Source: JALHST01 sp963798435 (GTDB lineage Bacteria; Bacteroidota; Bacteroidia; Flavobacteriales; Flavobacteriaceae). From it: a stretch of DNA of 64,000 nucleotides. The notes under the pieces are model-generated. The model saw nothing but the letters and a program-made list of their open reading frames with translations, made no database searches and was not told where the DNA came from. Numbering within the stretch: the first letter of the stretch is position 1; every line of letters begins with the position of its first letter. The position numbers were made by a program, and so were the translations under genes. The stretch is taken from NCBI GenBank assembly GCA_963798435.1, contig CAWCTF010000004.1, forward strand, positions 1,178,001 to 1,242,000, read 5' to 3'. This document shows positions 54,691 to 62,591 of the stretch, piece after piece.

Positions 54691-55539
54691 GTGAAAAATA
54701 TTATTTTGGCCATATTTGTATGTATGGTTCCCTTCATGTCCCGTGCACAATTAAACGATTATAAATACATCATCGTACCCAAGAAATTTGATGGCTTCAA
54801 AAGTGAAAACCAGTATCAAACCAGTACTTTGATCAAATTTTTACTTGTTCAAAAGGGATTTGATGCGGTCTATGACGATGCGCTACCAGAAGATTTGAAT
54901 AGCAATCGTTGTTTAGGGCTTTTGCTTGGCCTAGAGGATCTTTCATCGATGTTCACAACGAAAGTGGTCTTAAGTTTAAAAGATTGTAATTCTGTGGTTA
55001 TCATGACCACTGCTGAGGGAAAAAGCAAGGAAAAAGATTATAAATTGTCATTCAATGAGGCCATTCGTGATGCTTTTCAAACATTTGACACCGTTAATTA
55101 TAGTTATAAACCAAAAGGGAATGACCCAGAAACGGTTACTTTAAATTATAAGAATGATGTGAAGAAGGTGGCTGAAACACCTAAAAACCGGCAGGAACAG
55201 GTTACGATCGAGGAGGTAACCCCTGAACGACAAACCTATAAAAGCATGGAGCCCGTACCCTCGGAGATTAAAAAATCGGAAAACGCGGTAGGGACGACGA
55301 CCCAGGACCTATTACACCTATCAGGAGTTTTGTACGCACAGGAAATTCCGAATGGCTTTCAACTGGTAGATAGTACCCCGAAAATCAGGCTTAAGATATT
55401 CAAGACTTCCAAGCCAGATCAGTATTTGGGCAAGACTGATGAAAATGAAGGCCTGGTCTATTTCAAGGAAGACAAATGGTTTTTTGAATATTATGAAGGG
55501 GATCAATTACGCGTAGTACCTCTCGAAATTAAGTTCTAA
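54691..55539 (+). CDS. Secreted protein of unknown function
   Basis: 282 residues from a GTG start. Signal peptide KNIILAIFVCMVPFMSRAQ, then LNDYKYIIVPKKFDGF, then ENQYQTSTLIKFLLVQKGFDAVYDD, a short alpha/beta domain. A variable middle (~160-210, charged) and a C-terminal beta segment (SGVLYAQEIPNGFQLVDSTPK, shortened) follow. I do not recognise a family. Predicted periplasmic. It ends 4 bp inside the convergent rarA. Confidence 0.75.
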   Translation: MKNIILAIFVCMVPFMSRAQLNDYKYIIVPKKFDGFKSENQYQTSTLIKFLLVQKGFDAVYDDALPEDLNSNRCLGLLLGLEDLSSMFTTKVVLSLKDCNSVVIMTTAEGKSKEKDYKLSFNEAIRDAFQTFDTVNYSYKPKGNDPETVTLNYKNDVKKVAETPKNRQEQVTIEEVTPERQTYKSMEPVPSEIKKSENAVGTTTQDLLHLSGVLYAQEIPNGFQLVDSTPKIRLKIFKTSKPDQYLGKTDENEGLVYFKEDKWFFEYYEGDQLRVVPLEIKF

Positions 55540-56813
55540 CCTTCGTACTTATCTTTCCAACGGTTTTTTAGGAATTCCTTGATGGCCACCTCGCGTTGGT
55601 TGTCTCCTGGTTCATAAAAGGCGGTTCCTATGAGTGCTTCGGGCAAGAATTCGGCGGCGATAAAATTGTGATCGTAGTCATGGGCATATTGATACTCCTT
55701 TCCATAACCGAGATCTTTCATCAATTTCGTCGGGGCATTTCGCAGATGAAGTGGTACCGAGAGGTCCCCAAATTCGTTTACCGCCTGTTGTGCTTTGCCG
55801 ATTGCCTTATAACTGGCATTACTCTTTGGCGAAGTGGCAAGATAAATGGCGCATTGGCTCAAGATGATCCTTGCTTCCGGATACCCGATCGTTGTGACTG
55901 CCTGAAAGGTGGTATTCGCCAGTACTAGGGCGGTAGGATTGGCGAGGCCGATGTCTTCAGAGGCCGAAATCAACATTCTGCGGGCAATAAATTTAACATC
56001 TTCGCCTCCTTCGATCATCCGGGCGAGCCAGTAGACCGCTCCATTCGGGTCACTACCGCGAATCGCTTTGATAAAGGCCGATATGATATCATAGTGTTGT
56101 TCCCCGGTCTTATCGTAGAGCACCGTGTTTTTCTGAATTTTCGCGATGACCATTTTGTCGGTAATAGTAATGGTGTCGGTATCCTCGGAGTTTACGACCA
56201 ATTCGAAAATATTCAATAACTTCCTTCCATCACCCCCAGATAATCGAAGCAAGGCTTCGATTTCCTGAAGTTCAATGTTCTTTTTTTTCAAGACTTCGTC
56301 CTGCTCCATGGCCCTCTTAAGAAGTGCGATAAGGTCTTCCTTTCCAAACGGATTCAGGATATATACCTGACATCGGGAGAGCAAGGCAGGGATGACTTCA
56401 AAACTCGGATTTTCGGTGGTCGCCCCAATCAAGGTAACCCAGCCTTTTTCTACGGCACCTAATAAGGAATCTTGCTGTGATTTGCTAAAGCGGTGTATTT
56501 CGTCAATGAATAGTATGGGGTTTTTGGCGGTAAAGAGTCCGCCACGTTGCTTTGCCTTGTCTATTACGTCCCGAATATCCTTGACACCACTGTTAATGGC
56601 GCTCAGGGCATAAAAAGGTCGTTCGCTTTCATGGGCGATGATATGGGCCAAGGTCGTTTTGCCTGTGCCCGGTGGCCCCCAAAAGATCAAGGAAGGGATG
56701 GTACCTTTTTTGATTTGATACGTCAATGAGCCCTTGTCACCTACCAAATGGTGTTGACTAATATATTCTTCGAGCGTTTTGGGACGCACACGTTCGGCAA
56801 GGGGTTCGTTCAT
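55536..56813 (-). CDS. rarA: Replication-associated recombination protein A (RarA/MgsA)
   Basis: 425 residues. AAA+ clamp-loader-like ATPase acting at stalled forks. N-terminal PLAERVRPKTLEEYISQHHLVG, Walker A WGPPGTGKTTLA (~46), Walker B ILFIDEIHRFSKSQQD, sensor 1 GATTENPSFEV. The C-terminal tetramerisation region has RGSDPNGAVYWLARMIEGGED. Complete length. Confidence 0.95.
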   Translation of the reverse strand: MNEPLAERVRPKTLEEYISQHHLVGDKGSLTYQIKKGTIPSLIFWGPPGTGKTTLAHIIAHESERPFYALSAINSGVKDIRDVIDKAKQRGGLFTAKNPILFIDEIHRFSKSQQDSLLGAVEKGWVTLIGATTENPSFEVIPALLSRCQVYILNPFGKEDLIALLKRAMEQDEVLKKKNIELQEIEALLRLSGGDGRKLLNIFELVVNSEDTDTITITDKMVIAKIQKNTVLYDKTGEQHYDIISAFIKAIRGSDPNGAVYWLARMIEGGEDVKFIARRMLISASEDIGLANPTALVLANTTFQAVTTIGYPEARIILSQCAIYLATSPKSNASYKAIGKAQQAVNEFGDLSVPLHLRNAPTKLMKDLGYGKEYQYAHDYDHNFIAAEFLPEALIGTAFYEPGDNQREVAIKEFLKNRWKDKYEG

Positions 56814-56942
56814 GGTCTAAAAATAAGACATTTCAAGATCTATTGATTACGCTTCGAACGAACAATCCCAAGTTGCCTGACATTTTTACCGTTTTCGCCC
56901 TGCTGGCTGGTTTTTTGTAAGGAATACGACTAATTTTATCCT

Positions 56943-57680
56943 ATGTCTGAGCATTCCTATTTTAAATTCACCAATGCCGTCATCATTGCGCCCATTTTGG
57001 CGGTACTATTGATATGGCTGGTTTTTTGGGTAGAATTGCGATGGGCGGTAAATTTGAATGAATACGGCATTTACCCACGTACCGTCAAAGGTTTGCGAGG
57101 CATCTTTCTATCGCCTTTTATCCACGGTTCCGTGGAACACCTTTATAACAATACGATACCCTTGGCCGTGTTGCTGGCTTCCCTATTTTATTTCTATCGA
57201 AATATTGCCTTGCGGGTGCTTTTTTTAGGGATTGTTTTTTCCGGGCTTATTACTTGGGGGATCGGGAGGTCCTCTTTTCATATTGGGGCAAGTAGCGTAA
57301 TTTACCTTTTGGCGAGCTTTATTTTTTTTAAGGGCATCTTCACGAAGTATTATCGATTGGTGGCCTTGTCCCTCATGATCGTATTTATCTACGGAAGTCT
57401 TTTATGGTACATTTTTCCGGTAAAGGAGGAAATTTCTTGGGAGGGCCATTTGGGAGGATTCCTTACCGGTCTGGCATTGGCCTTTTTCGTGGATTCAAAA
57501 TTACCAGCGACCAAAAAATTTGCTTGGGAACAGGATGATTATAATGAGGAACAAGACGAGTTCTTAAAGCATTTTGATAAAGACGGCAATTTTATTGAGA
57601 CACTCACAAAAGAAGAGGATACAACCCCGATTAAAATCAACTATCATTTTAAGGAACGACCTGAGAACGATGGGGAATGA
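56943..57680 (+). CDS. Rhomboid-family intramembrane serine protease
   Basis: 245 residues with six membrane helices. HGSVEHLYNN (61-70) is the second-helix HGxxxHLxxN motif. The catalytic serine is in HIGASSVIY (GASS, Ser117) and the histidine in WEGHLGGF (His169). The C-terminal ~60 residues are acidic and cytoplasmic. It cleaves membrane proteins; substrate unknown. It ends 15 bp before a heptanucleotide array. Confidence 0.93.
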   Translation: MSEHSYFKFTNAVIIAPILAVLLIWLVFWVELRWAVNLNEYGIYPRTVKGLRGIFLSPFIHGSVEHLYNNTIPLAVLLASLFYFYRNIALRVLFLGIVFSGLITWGIGRSSFHIGASSVIYLLASFIFFKGIFTKYYRLVALSLMIVFIYGSLLWYIFPVKEEISWEGHLGGFLTGLALAFFVDSKLPATKKFAWEQDDYNEEQDEFLKHFDKDGNFIETLTKEEDTTPIKINYHFKERPENDGE

Positions 57681-57695
57681 GTGGTGGTGGGTCGG

Positions 57696-57871
57696 TAGTT
57701 GGCAGTTGGCAGTTGGCAGTAAGCAGTGAGCAGTAAGCTGTAAGCAGTAGGCAGTGAACAGTGAACAGTGAACAGTGAAGTCAGTGAACAGTAAACAGTG
57801 AACAGTGAACAGTAAACAGTGAACAGTAAACAGTAAACAGTAGACAGTAAGCAGTAGGCAGTAGGCAGTGA
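57696..57871. repeat. Heptanucleotide tandem array (CAGTNNN), about 25 units
   Basis: Units such as CAGTTGG, CAGTAAG, CAGTGAA, CAGTAAA and CAGTAGG repeat every 7 bp, with one phase slip near 57779. Because 7 is not a multiple of 3, all frames are equivalent and the minus strand is open through it (57564-57875). I treat that frame as an artefact. Confidence 0.92.
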
Positions 57872-57893
57872 TCAATTAACTATGATCAGTCAA

Positions 57894-57907
57894 CCTTGAA
57901 CCTTGAA
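57894..57907. repeat. Two CCTTGAA heptamers
   Basis: CCTTGAACCTTGAA, also period 7, directly after the long array. Confidence 0.6.
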
Positions 57908-58027
57908 CATTGAATAGAACGCAGTGAGCCGTGTTGTTATCCCGAGAAGCGGCAGCGACGCGGGGATTTGGTTCTTCGGGACACTCATTGAGGGGATTGC
58001 TTCGCCAACCCCGATGGTTATTCGGGT

Positions 58028-58055
58028 GGAATTTGGAATTTGGAATTTGGAATTT
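58028..58055. repeat. GGAATTT heptamer, four perfect units
   Basis: Four tandem GGAATTT units just downstream of rlmB (minus strand). A third unrelated heptamer within 400 bp. Confidence 0.85.
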
Positions 58056-58067
58056 TTTTTACGGCCA

Positions 58068-58811
58068 TTATGCAAATTTCATTCGCTGTCTAACTACTTC
58101 GTACAAAAATACCCCACAGGCGACCGAAACGTTCAAGGAGGCGATTTCCCCCAAAATGGGAAGTTTGGCCGTATAGTCGGCAATTTTTAAAATTGAAGGA
58201 GCGATACCTTTGTCCTCTGCGCCCATGACAATGGCGCACGGTTGGTCGAACGGTATGGTATAGAGGGCTTCCTGTGATTTTTCAGAGGCTGCCACCACTG
58301 AGATTCCGGATGCCTGCAAGTAAAAAACAGCATCCTTTAAGTGGTCTACTTTTACGATGGGTACTTTAAATGCGGCCCCTGCCGAAGTTTTTATAGTATC
58401 TGCGGTCACTGGGGCTGATCCACTTTTTTGAATGATGATACCATCAACGCCGGTACACTCGGCCGTGCGAATGATGGCCCCAAAATTTCGAACATCCGAA
58501 AGCTGATCGAGGAGCAGGAACAAGGGTATTTTTTCGGAGGCCAAAACCTGCTCTACGAGCCCTTCAAGTTCATAAAAGGAAATGGGGGATATGGTGGCTA
58601 CGACGCCCTGATGATTTTGGGGTGTCAGCCGATTCAGTTTTTCGATGGGGACATAGGAAGCGGGAATTCCGTTTTTTCGCAGCACCCCTTCCAATTCCTT
58701 GGATAGCTCGCCTTTAAGCCCTTTCTGAATAAACACCTTGTCTACGGTCTCCTTTGCCTTGATTGCTTCTAAGACCGCGCGTATTCCATAAATTTGACTG
58801 GTATTTTGCAT
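58068..58811 (-). CDS. rlmB: 23S rRNA (guanosine-2'-O)-methyltransferase RlmB
   Basis: 247 residues. N-terminal substrate-binding domain (QIYGIRAVLEAIKA) and SPOUT domain with VRNFGAIIRTAECTGVDG, AIVMGAEDKGI and LNVSVACGVFLYEVVRQR. By analogy it methylates the ribose of G2251 in the 23S rRNA P loop. It could be another TrmH-family paralogue, but length and N-terminal domain fit RlmB. Confidence 0.92.
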   Translation of the reverse strand: MQNTSQIYGIRAVLEAIKAKETVDKVFIQKGLKGELSKELEGVLRKNGIPASYVPIEKLNRLTPQNHQGVVATISPISFYELEGLVEQVLASEKIPLFLLLDQLSDVRNFGAIIRTAECTGVDGIIIQKSGSAPVTADTIKTSAGAAFKVPIVKVDHLKDAVFYLQASGISVVAASEKSQEALYTIPFDQPCAIVMGAEDKGIAPSILKIADYTAKLPILGEIASLNVSVACGVFLYEVVRQRMKFA

Positions 58812-58822
58812 GGGGCAAAGGT

Positions 58823-58857
58823 AAAATAAAAAACCACCCCGTTCGTGACGGGATGGT
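58823..58857 (-). terminator. Terminator downstream of the 58903-59640 gene
   Basis: ACCACCCCGT (58833-58842) pairs with ACGGGATGGT (58848-58857), with one wobble. A T-rich run follows on the minus strand. Confidence 0.75.
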
Positions 58858-58902
58858 CAAAGTAAAAAGTATTTCGAATCTTTATTGCTGGCTAATGTCG
58901 AA

Positions 58903-59640
58903 TCACGAAGAAACCAACGAATTTAAGTGGTTGAAAACAGTTATTAAATCGGCCTCCTCCTTCAGGTTTATTTTTTCCGCCTTGATAAAATTTTGAAGAT
59001 CCTGGCGCACCTCCTTATCAAATGATTTCAGAAAATCATTTTTTCGATTGCTAATATATTCTGCCACTTTCCCATCCTTGGTAACGAAATAATACTCAGT
59101 AAATTGACTGAATTTATTCGGAGTATCACGCACCATCGAACTAATTGCATGGGTACCTTCGGTATATTTTACGTTATTCTTTGTATAGAGTTTATAGTTG
59201 GTACCATCATTCAATAAATAAAGATAGCCGTTTCGTACTTCCCCTTGTTTGTTTTTATAGGCCTTTAACGAAAGTTCCTTGTCACCGATTGGGTCAACAA
59301 GGGTTAACTCCTTAATCGTGGCCAAAGAGCTTTCCGCCTCCTCGACAAATTGGGTATCCTTAATTTCAATCTCATCATTATAGGCATTGTGCCGGTAATA
59401 AAAATCCCCGACCAAGTCGCTATCGTAGTATATTTTGCAAGGCAGGAATTTCTCATCGATATAGACTGATCCCACGGTCGGTAAATCAGTTTCGATGCCT
59501 TTTTTCTTGCGCATTTCGGCAAATACACTTCCCATTTGTCCCTGCCCACTGAATGATTCAAGATTTACAGCAGAAGCCCCTTGGCCATAAGAGAAGTTGA
59601 ATAACAACGTCAGCCCCAATATTAAAACAATCCTTTTCAT
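58903..59640 (-). CDS. Secreted protein of unknown function
   Basis: 245 residues with signal peptide KRIVLILGLTLLFNFSYGQG. The rest is rich in Lys/Asp/Glu with repeated beta-strand-like segments (GSVYIDEKFLPCKIYYDSD, EYYFVTKDGKVAEYISNRK) and a helical C-terminus ending KINLKEEADLITVFNHLN. No family recognised. Predicted periplasmic; single gene. Confidence 0.75.
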   Translation of the reverse strand: MKRIVLILGLTLLFNFSYGQGASAVNLESFSGQGQMGSVFAEMRKKKGIETDLPTVGSVYIDEKFLPCKIYYDSDLVGDFYYRHNAYNDEIEIKDTQFVEEAESSLATIKELTLVDPIGDKELSLKAYKNKQGEVRNGYLYLLNDGTNYKLYTKNNVKYTEGTHAISSMVRDTPNKFSQFTEYYFVTKDGKVAEYISNRKNDFLKSFDKEVRQDLQNFIKAEKINLKEEADLITVFNHLNSLVSS

Positions 59641-59913
59641 ATAAATTAATTTTTTGAACTAGCACCGAAAGTTACTGATAATATTTTATTTTTCCCAGTT
59701 AGACCATTGCGAAATAACGTATTTTGGATTTACGTAGTGGTAATTCCGATTAATGGAAATTTGAGCGGTAAAAGTTGCTAACTCTATATTAGGCATAATT
59801 TATTAGCCTTAATACTGCCCAGACGTAGAGTAGGCATCAGTGCATTATTCAGGCAACCTTAAGATTGTGTAACTGTCTTACCAGTTCTTATTATTTAATG
59901 GGTTAGGACCACA

Positions 59914-59947
59914 TAAAAAAAACACCCCGCCATCGGCGGGGTGTTTT
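59914..59947 (-). terminator. Terminator of the SusC/SusD/lipoprotein locus
   Basis: ACACCCCGCC / GGCGGGGTGT with a 3-nt loop (about 59921-59944) and a run of eight Ts on the minus strand. 23 nt after the lipoprotein stop. Confidence 0.88.
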
Positions 59948-59969
59948 CATATTGATTAAGGCATAAACA

Positions 59970-60908
59970 TTAGTTAGCCTTTTCAAGATTTAGGCCATAG
60001 GCAGTATAGGCATCGCTGAAATCTAGACTTAATTCCATCGCTCCTGTACAGGTGTTGATTTTCCCAGTTCCTGTTACCGGAACGACAAATCCTCCACCAT
60101 AATCAAAATCCTCATTCGATTGAATTGTTACATTGCCATCCTCATCGAGTACGGTTACCGTTAAGTAAGCCGTCGCCGCATTATTAATAAAAGGATTGTT
60201 AGCAGCAGATATTCTGAAACTTAACGGATCTCCTGGATCTGGCGTGACCGGTATAGTAGCTCCGACAGCATAATCCGCCCACTCATCATAGGTAACGCTG
60301 AAGTCACCATTAAAGAGAATCGAGGTATCGGTCAACCCGCATTTGAATGCAGTAGTTGCCTGAAAAGGAGACGAATAATAGGCCCCAATAGCCCCAATGT
60401 TACCATTGGCATCTTTTGCGGAATAGGTTCTGCCATCGGTAAGGAATAATGTCCAGACTATGGTCAACCCATCTTCAGGTTCAACTTGGTCAGCAGTAAT
60501 TCCTAATGCGGTTAACGCATCACCATAGGTTAAACTATAGGTAGTCTGTGGCAGACCGTAGGTTGCTCCAGGAGTAAAACCACTTGCTGGTACGGTGCCC
60601 AAGGTTCCTGTGGTACTGATATCGGTACCACTTACGGTATTATCCTTAAATTTCACACCAAATTCAACGCGATCCAGAAGGGTACTAGCTTCATTGTCCT
60701 GATATTCCAAAGAAATAGAGATAGGAGAAGCCGTGTTGTTAAGGTCGATGATATCCCCGGTTATTTCTGTGATTCTGAGAAAAGCCCCATTTTGAACTTT
60801 TTCAAATACATCATCAATCGTATTGTTGTCTACTGAGCAACCTAGAAGGGCTATGAAGGCCAAAAGTACCGTTGTTGTTTTAAAAATTCTATTTTTCATT
60901 TTTTTCAT
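59970..60908 (-). CDS. Surface lipoprotein in a SusC/SusD locus
   Basis: 312 residues. Signal and lipobox VLLAFIALLGCSVDNN (Cys near 24). The mature part is beta-rich with Asp/Thr-rich strands, in the style of SusE/SusF-like or Ig-like surface lipoproteins. Segments include DGLTIVWTLFLTDGRTYSA and ISLEYQDNEASTLLDRVEF. Starts 2 bp after the SusD stop, so it belongs to the same operon and probably binds the same nutrient. The ligand cannot be read from sequence. Confidence 0.82.
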   Translation of the reverse strand: MKKMKNRIFKTTTVLLAFIALLGCSVDNNTIDDVFEKVQNGAFLRITEITGDIIDLNNTASPISISLEYQDNEASTLLDRVEFGVKFKDNTVSGTDISTTGTLGTVPASGFTPGATYGLPQTTYSLTYGDALTALGITADQVEPEDGLTIVWTLFLTDGRTYSAKDANGNIGAIGAYYSSPFQATTAFKCGLTDTSILFNGDFSVTYDEWADYAVGATIPVTPDPGDPLSFRISAANNPFINNAATAYLTVTVLDEDGNVTIQSNEDFDYGGGFVVPVTGTGKINTCTGAMELSLDFSDAYTAYGLNLEKAN

Positions 60909-60910
60909 TT

Positions 60911-62564
60911 TTAATTAGATGATGGAAATCCTGGTGATGCCGGATTGGTATCCCAAAATACCGGATTGGTCACTTCAGCTTTTTGGGGTACCGATGAATT
61001 GTTGTTCACAAAATTAGCAGGATAAAAGACCGATCGAATAAAGCCACCTGGATTTGGTTCCAAATTGGGCTGTAAATTCGTAGGATATCCTGTTCTTCTG
61101 TAAAAATCATAGGCATCTAATCCATTTCCAAACAATGACGTAAAGAATTCCCGGGCCATTACATTCCAACCACCTGTTGGATCTGCGTCGAATGCAGCTG
61201 CAATAGTCGGCACTGTGTCGTGCCACCGCTGCTGCGTCTGGTTCAAAGGAAAGGTCTGCACCTCCATCCAATGGTGCCAAAACTCGTAGCTTTTGCCACT
61301 GATTTGGCAAGGCCGCTAAGTACAAAGGTTTTTGCCGTTGCAGTACTTCCTGAGACCAAAGCGGCTTCTGCTTGTAGAAAATCACTAGTTGAACTCAAAA
61401 GGATGGGCGTAACACCAGCGCCGCCGCCGCCTTCACCAATACTAACTCCTTCAAAGGTAGCTATCGTCAAATCGGCCACCGGCAGGATACACACCAAAAG
61501 TGGTCTTTAAGAACCCGTCTGGGGGAGTACCTTCGTTATTTCCATGATCTCGTCCCCAATACCCATTTGGCAAGGCACAAAATGGGAATCCTGCGTAATG
61601 AGCGGGAGGGGTTTGTAAGGAACACTGCAAGGTCTCTAAAGCAGGGTCTGCATCAGCACCTGGGGTCACTCCATTTTGGCGGTAATAGTAATAGCGGATC
61701 CTAGGATCGTCATTGACCAACATATAGTTCATCAGATCATCTGACATATAATCGCCGGTACCTCCTGAAGAATTGTAGTTACCGCTATATCGTGGATGTC
61801 TGGTGTTCGGTTGTACCACATTGGTGCCCCATCGAAATTGAAAATCATCATCAATTGAGGAAATATAATTCCCAGAAGCAACGATTGCATTAAAACTGGC
61901 CAAAGCACCACTGTCGACCAAGCGGGTCTGCATATACAATTTCATTTTAAGGGTATTACAGGCCTTGATCCACTTGGAGGCATCCCCATCATAAAAGAAA
62001 TCGTTCTGTGGTGCGGCAACGCCACCATCGGTAAAGTTGGCAATTGCCTGATCCAAAAGAGCAAAGGCGGCTGCATAAATACTTGCCCCGGAATCAACGC
62101 CCGGATTGAAGTTTTCCGCGCCTAAATTTGCTTGACTATAAGGAACATCTCCAAAGAAATCTACCAAACCGGTCATCACATAGGCTTCTATAAATTGTGC
62201 CATCCCTAAGATGATAGTTCAAGCCTGCTTCTTGTGCCAAGGGTGTCATGGTTCGGATATCGGTCAATATCTCGGTATAGGCATTTGACCAACCCCCGTC
62301 AAAAGTAGCAGGGGAATAGACTGAACGGTAACTTCTTCCGCCCATATAGTCGATTCGGGTCAATTGCGCTCCAACGCCGCCAAAACCTTCGGCCTGATAG
62401 GCGAAATTTACCTGAATTCCGTTCAAAAGGTAGTCAGGACTCGCCTGCTCTGGCGAGAGGGCATTGGGATTGACCGTAAGGTCTAGGTTCGTAGTTTCGC
62501 AGGACTGGAGCATAAAGAGTCCTAAGACGCCTGCGATACTTAATATATTAAATATTTTTTTCAT
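60911..62564 (-). pseudogene. SusD/RagB-like outer-membrane lipoprotein, four frameshifts
   Basis: The whole of a SusD-like_2-type protein is present but spread over frames. Segment 1 begins MKKIFNILSIAGVLGLFMLQ with lipobox QSC. The breaks, read on the minus strand, lie near 62210-62220 (into MAQFIEAYVMTGLVD), 61455-61465 (after GVYPAGGRFDDS into FEGVSIGEGGGG), 61275-61285 (into APLDGGADLSFEPD) and 61212-61222 (into IAAAFDADPTGGW). Each step moves one base downstream and can be repaired by dropping one base from a short run. The C-terminus (FYRRTGYPTNLQPN) is intact. Intact length would be ~550. Family role: ligand lid on the SusC porin. Confidence 0.9.
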
Positions 62565-62591
62565 GATATATCGTCTTTATTTTTATTTAAA

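Noticed and set aside
57564..57875. Minus-strand open frame of 103 residues with repeats like CLLFTVH
   Set aside because: It is the translation of the heptanucleotide array; a 7-bp period with no stop unit gives open frames automatically, and the left part overlaps the rhomboid gene.
61220..61510. Plus-strand 96-residue frame opposite the SusD gene
   Set aside because: It is the antisense of a conserved SusD segment and has no family match.
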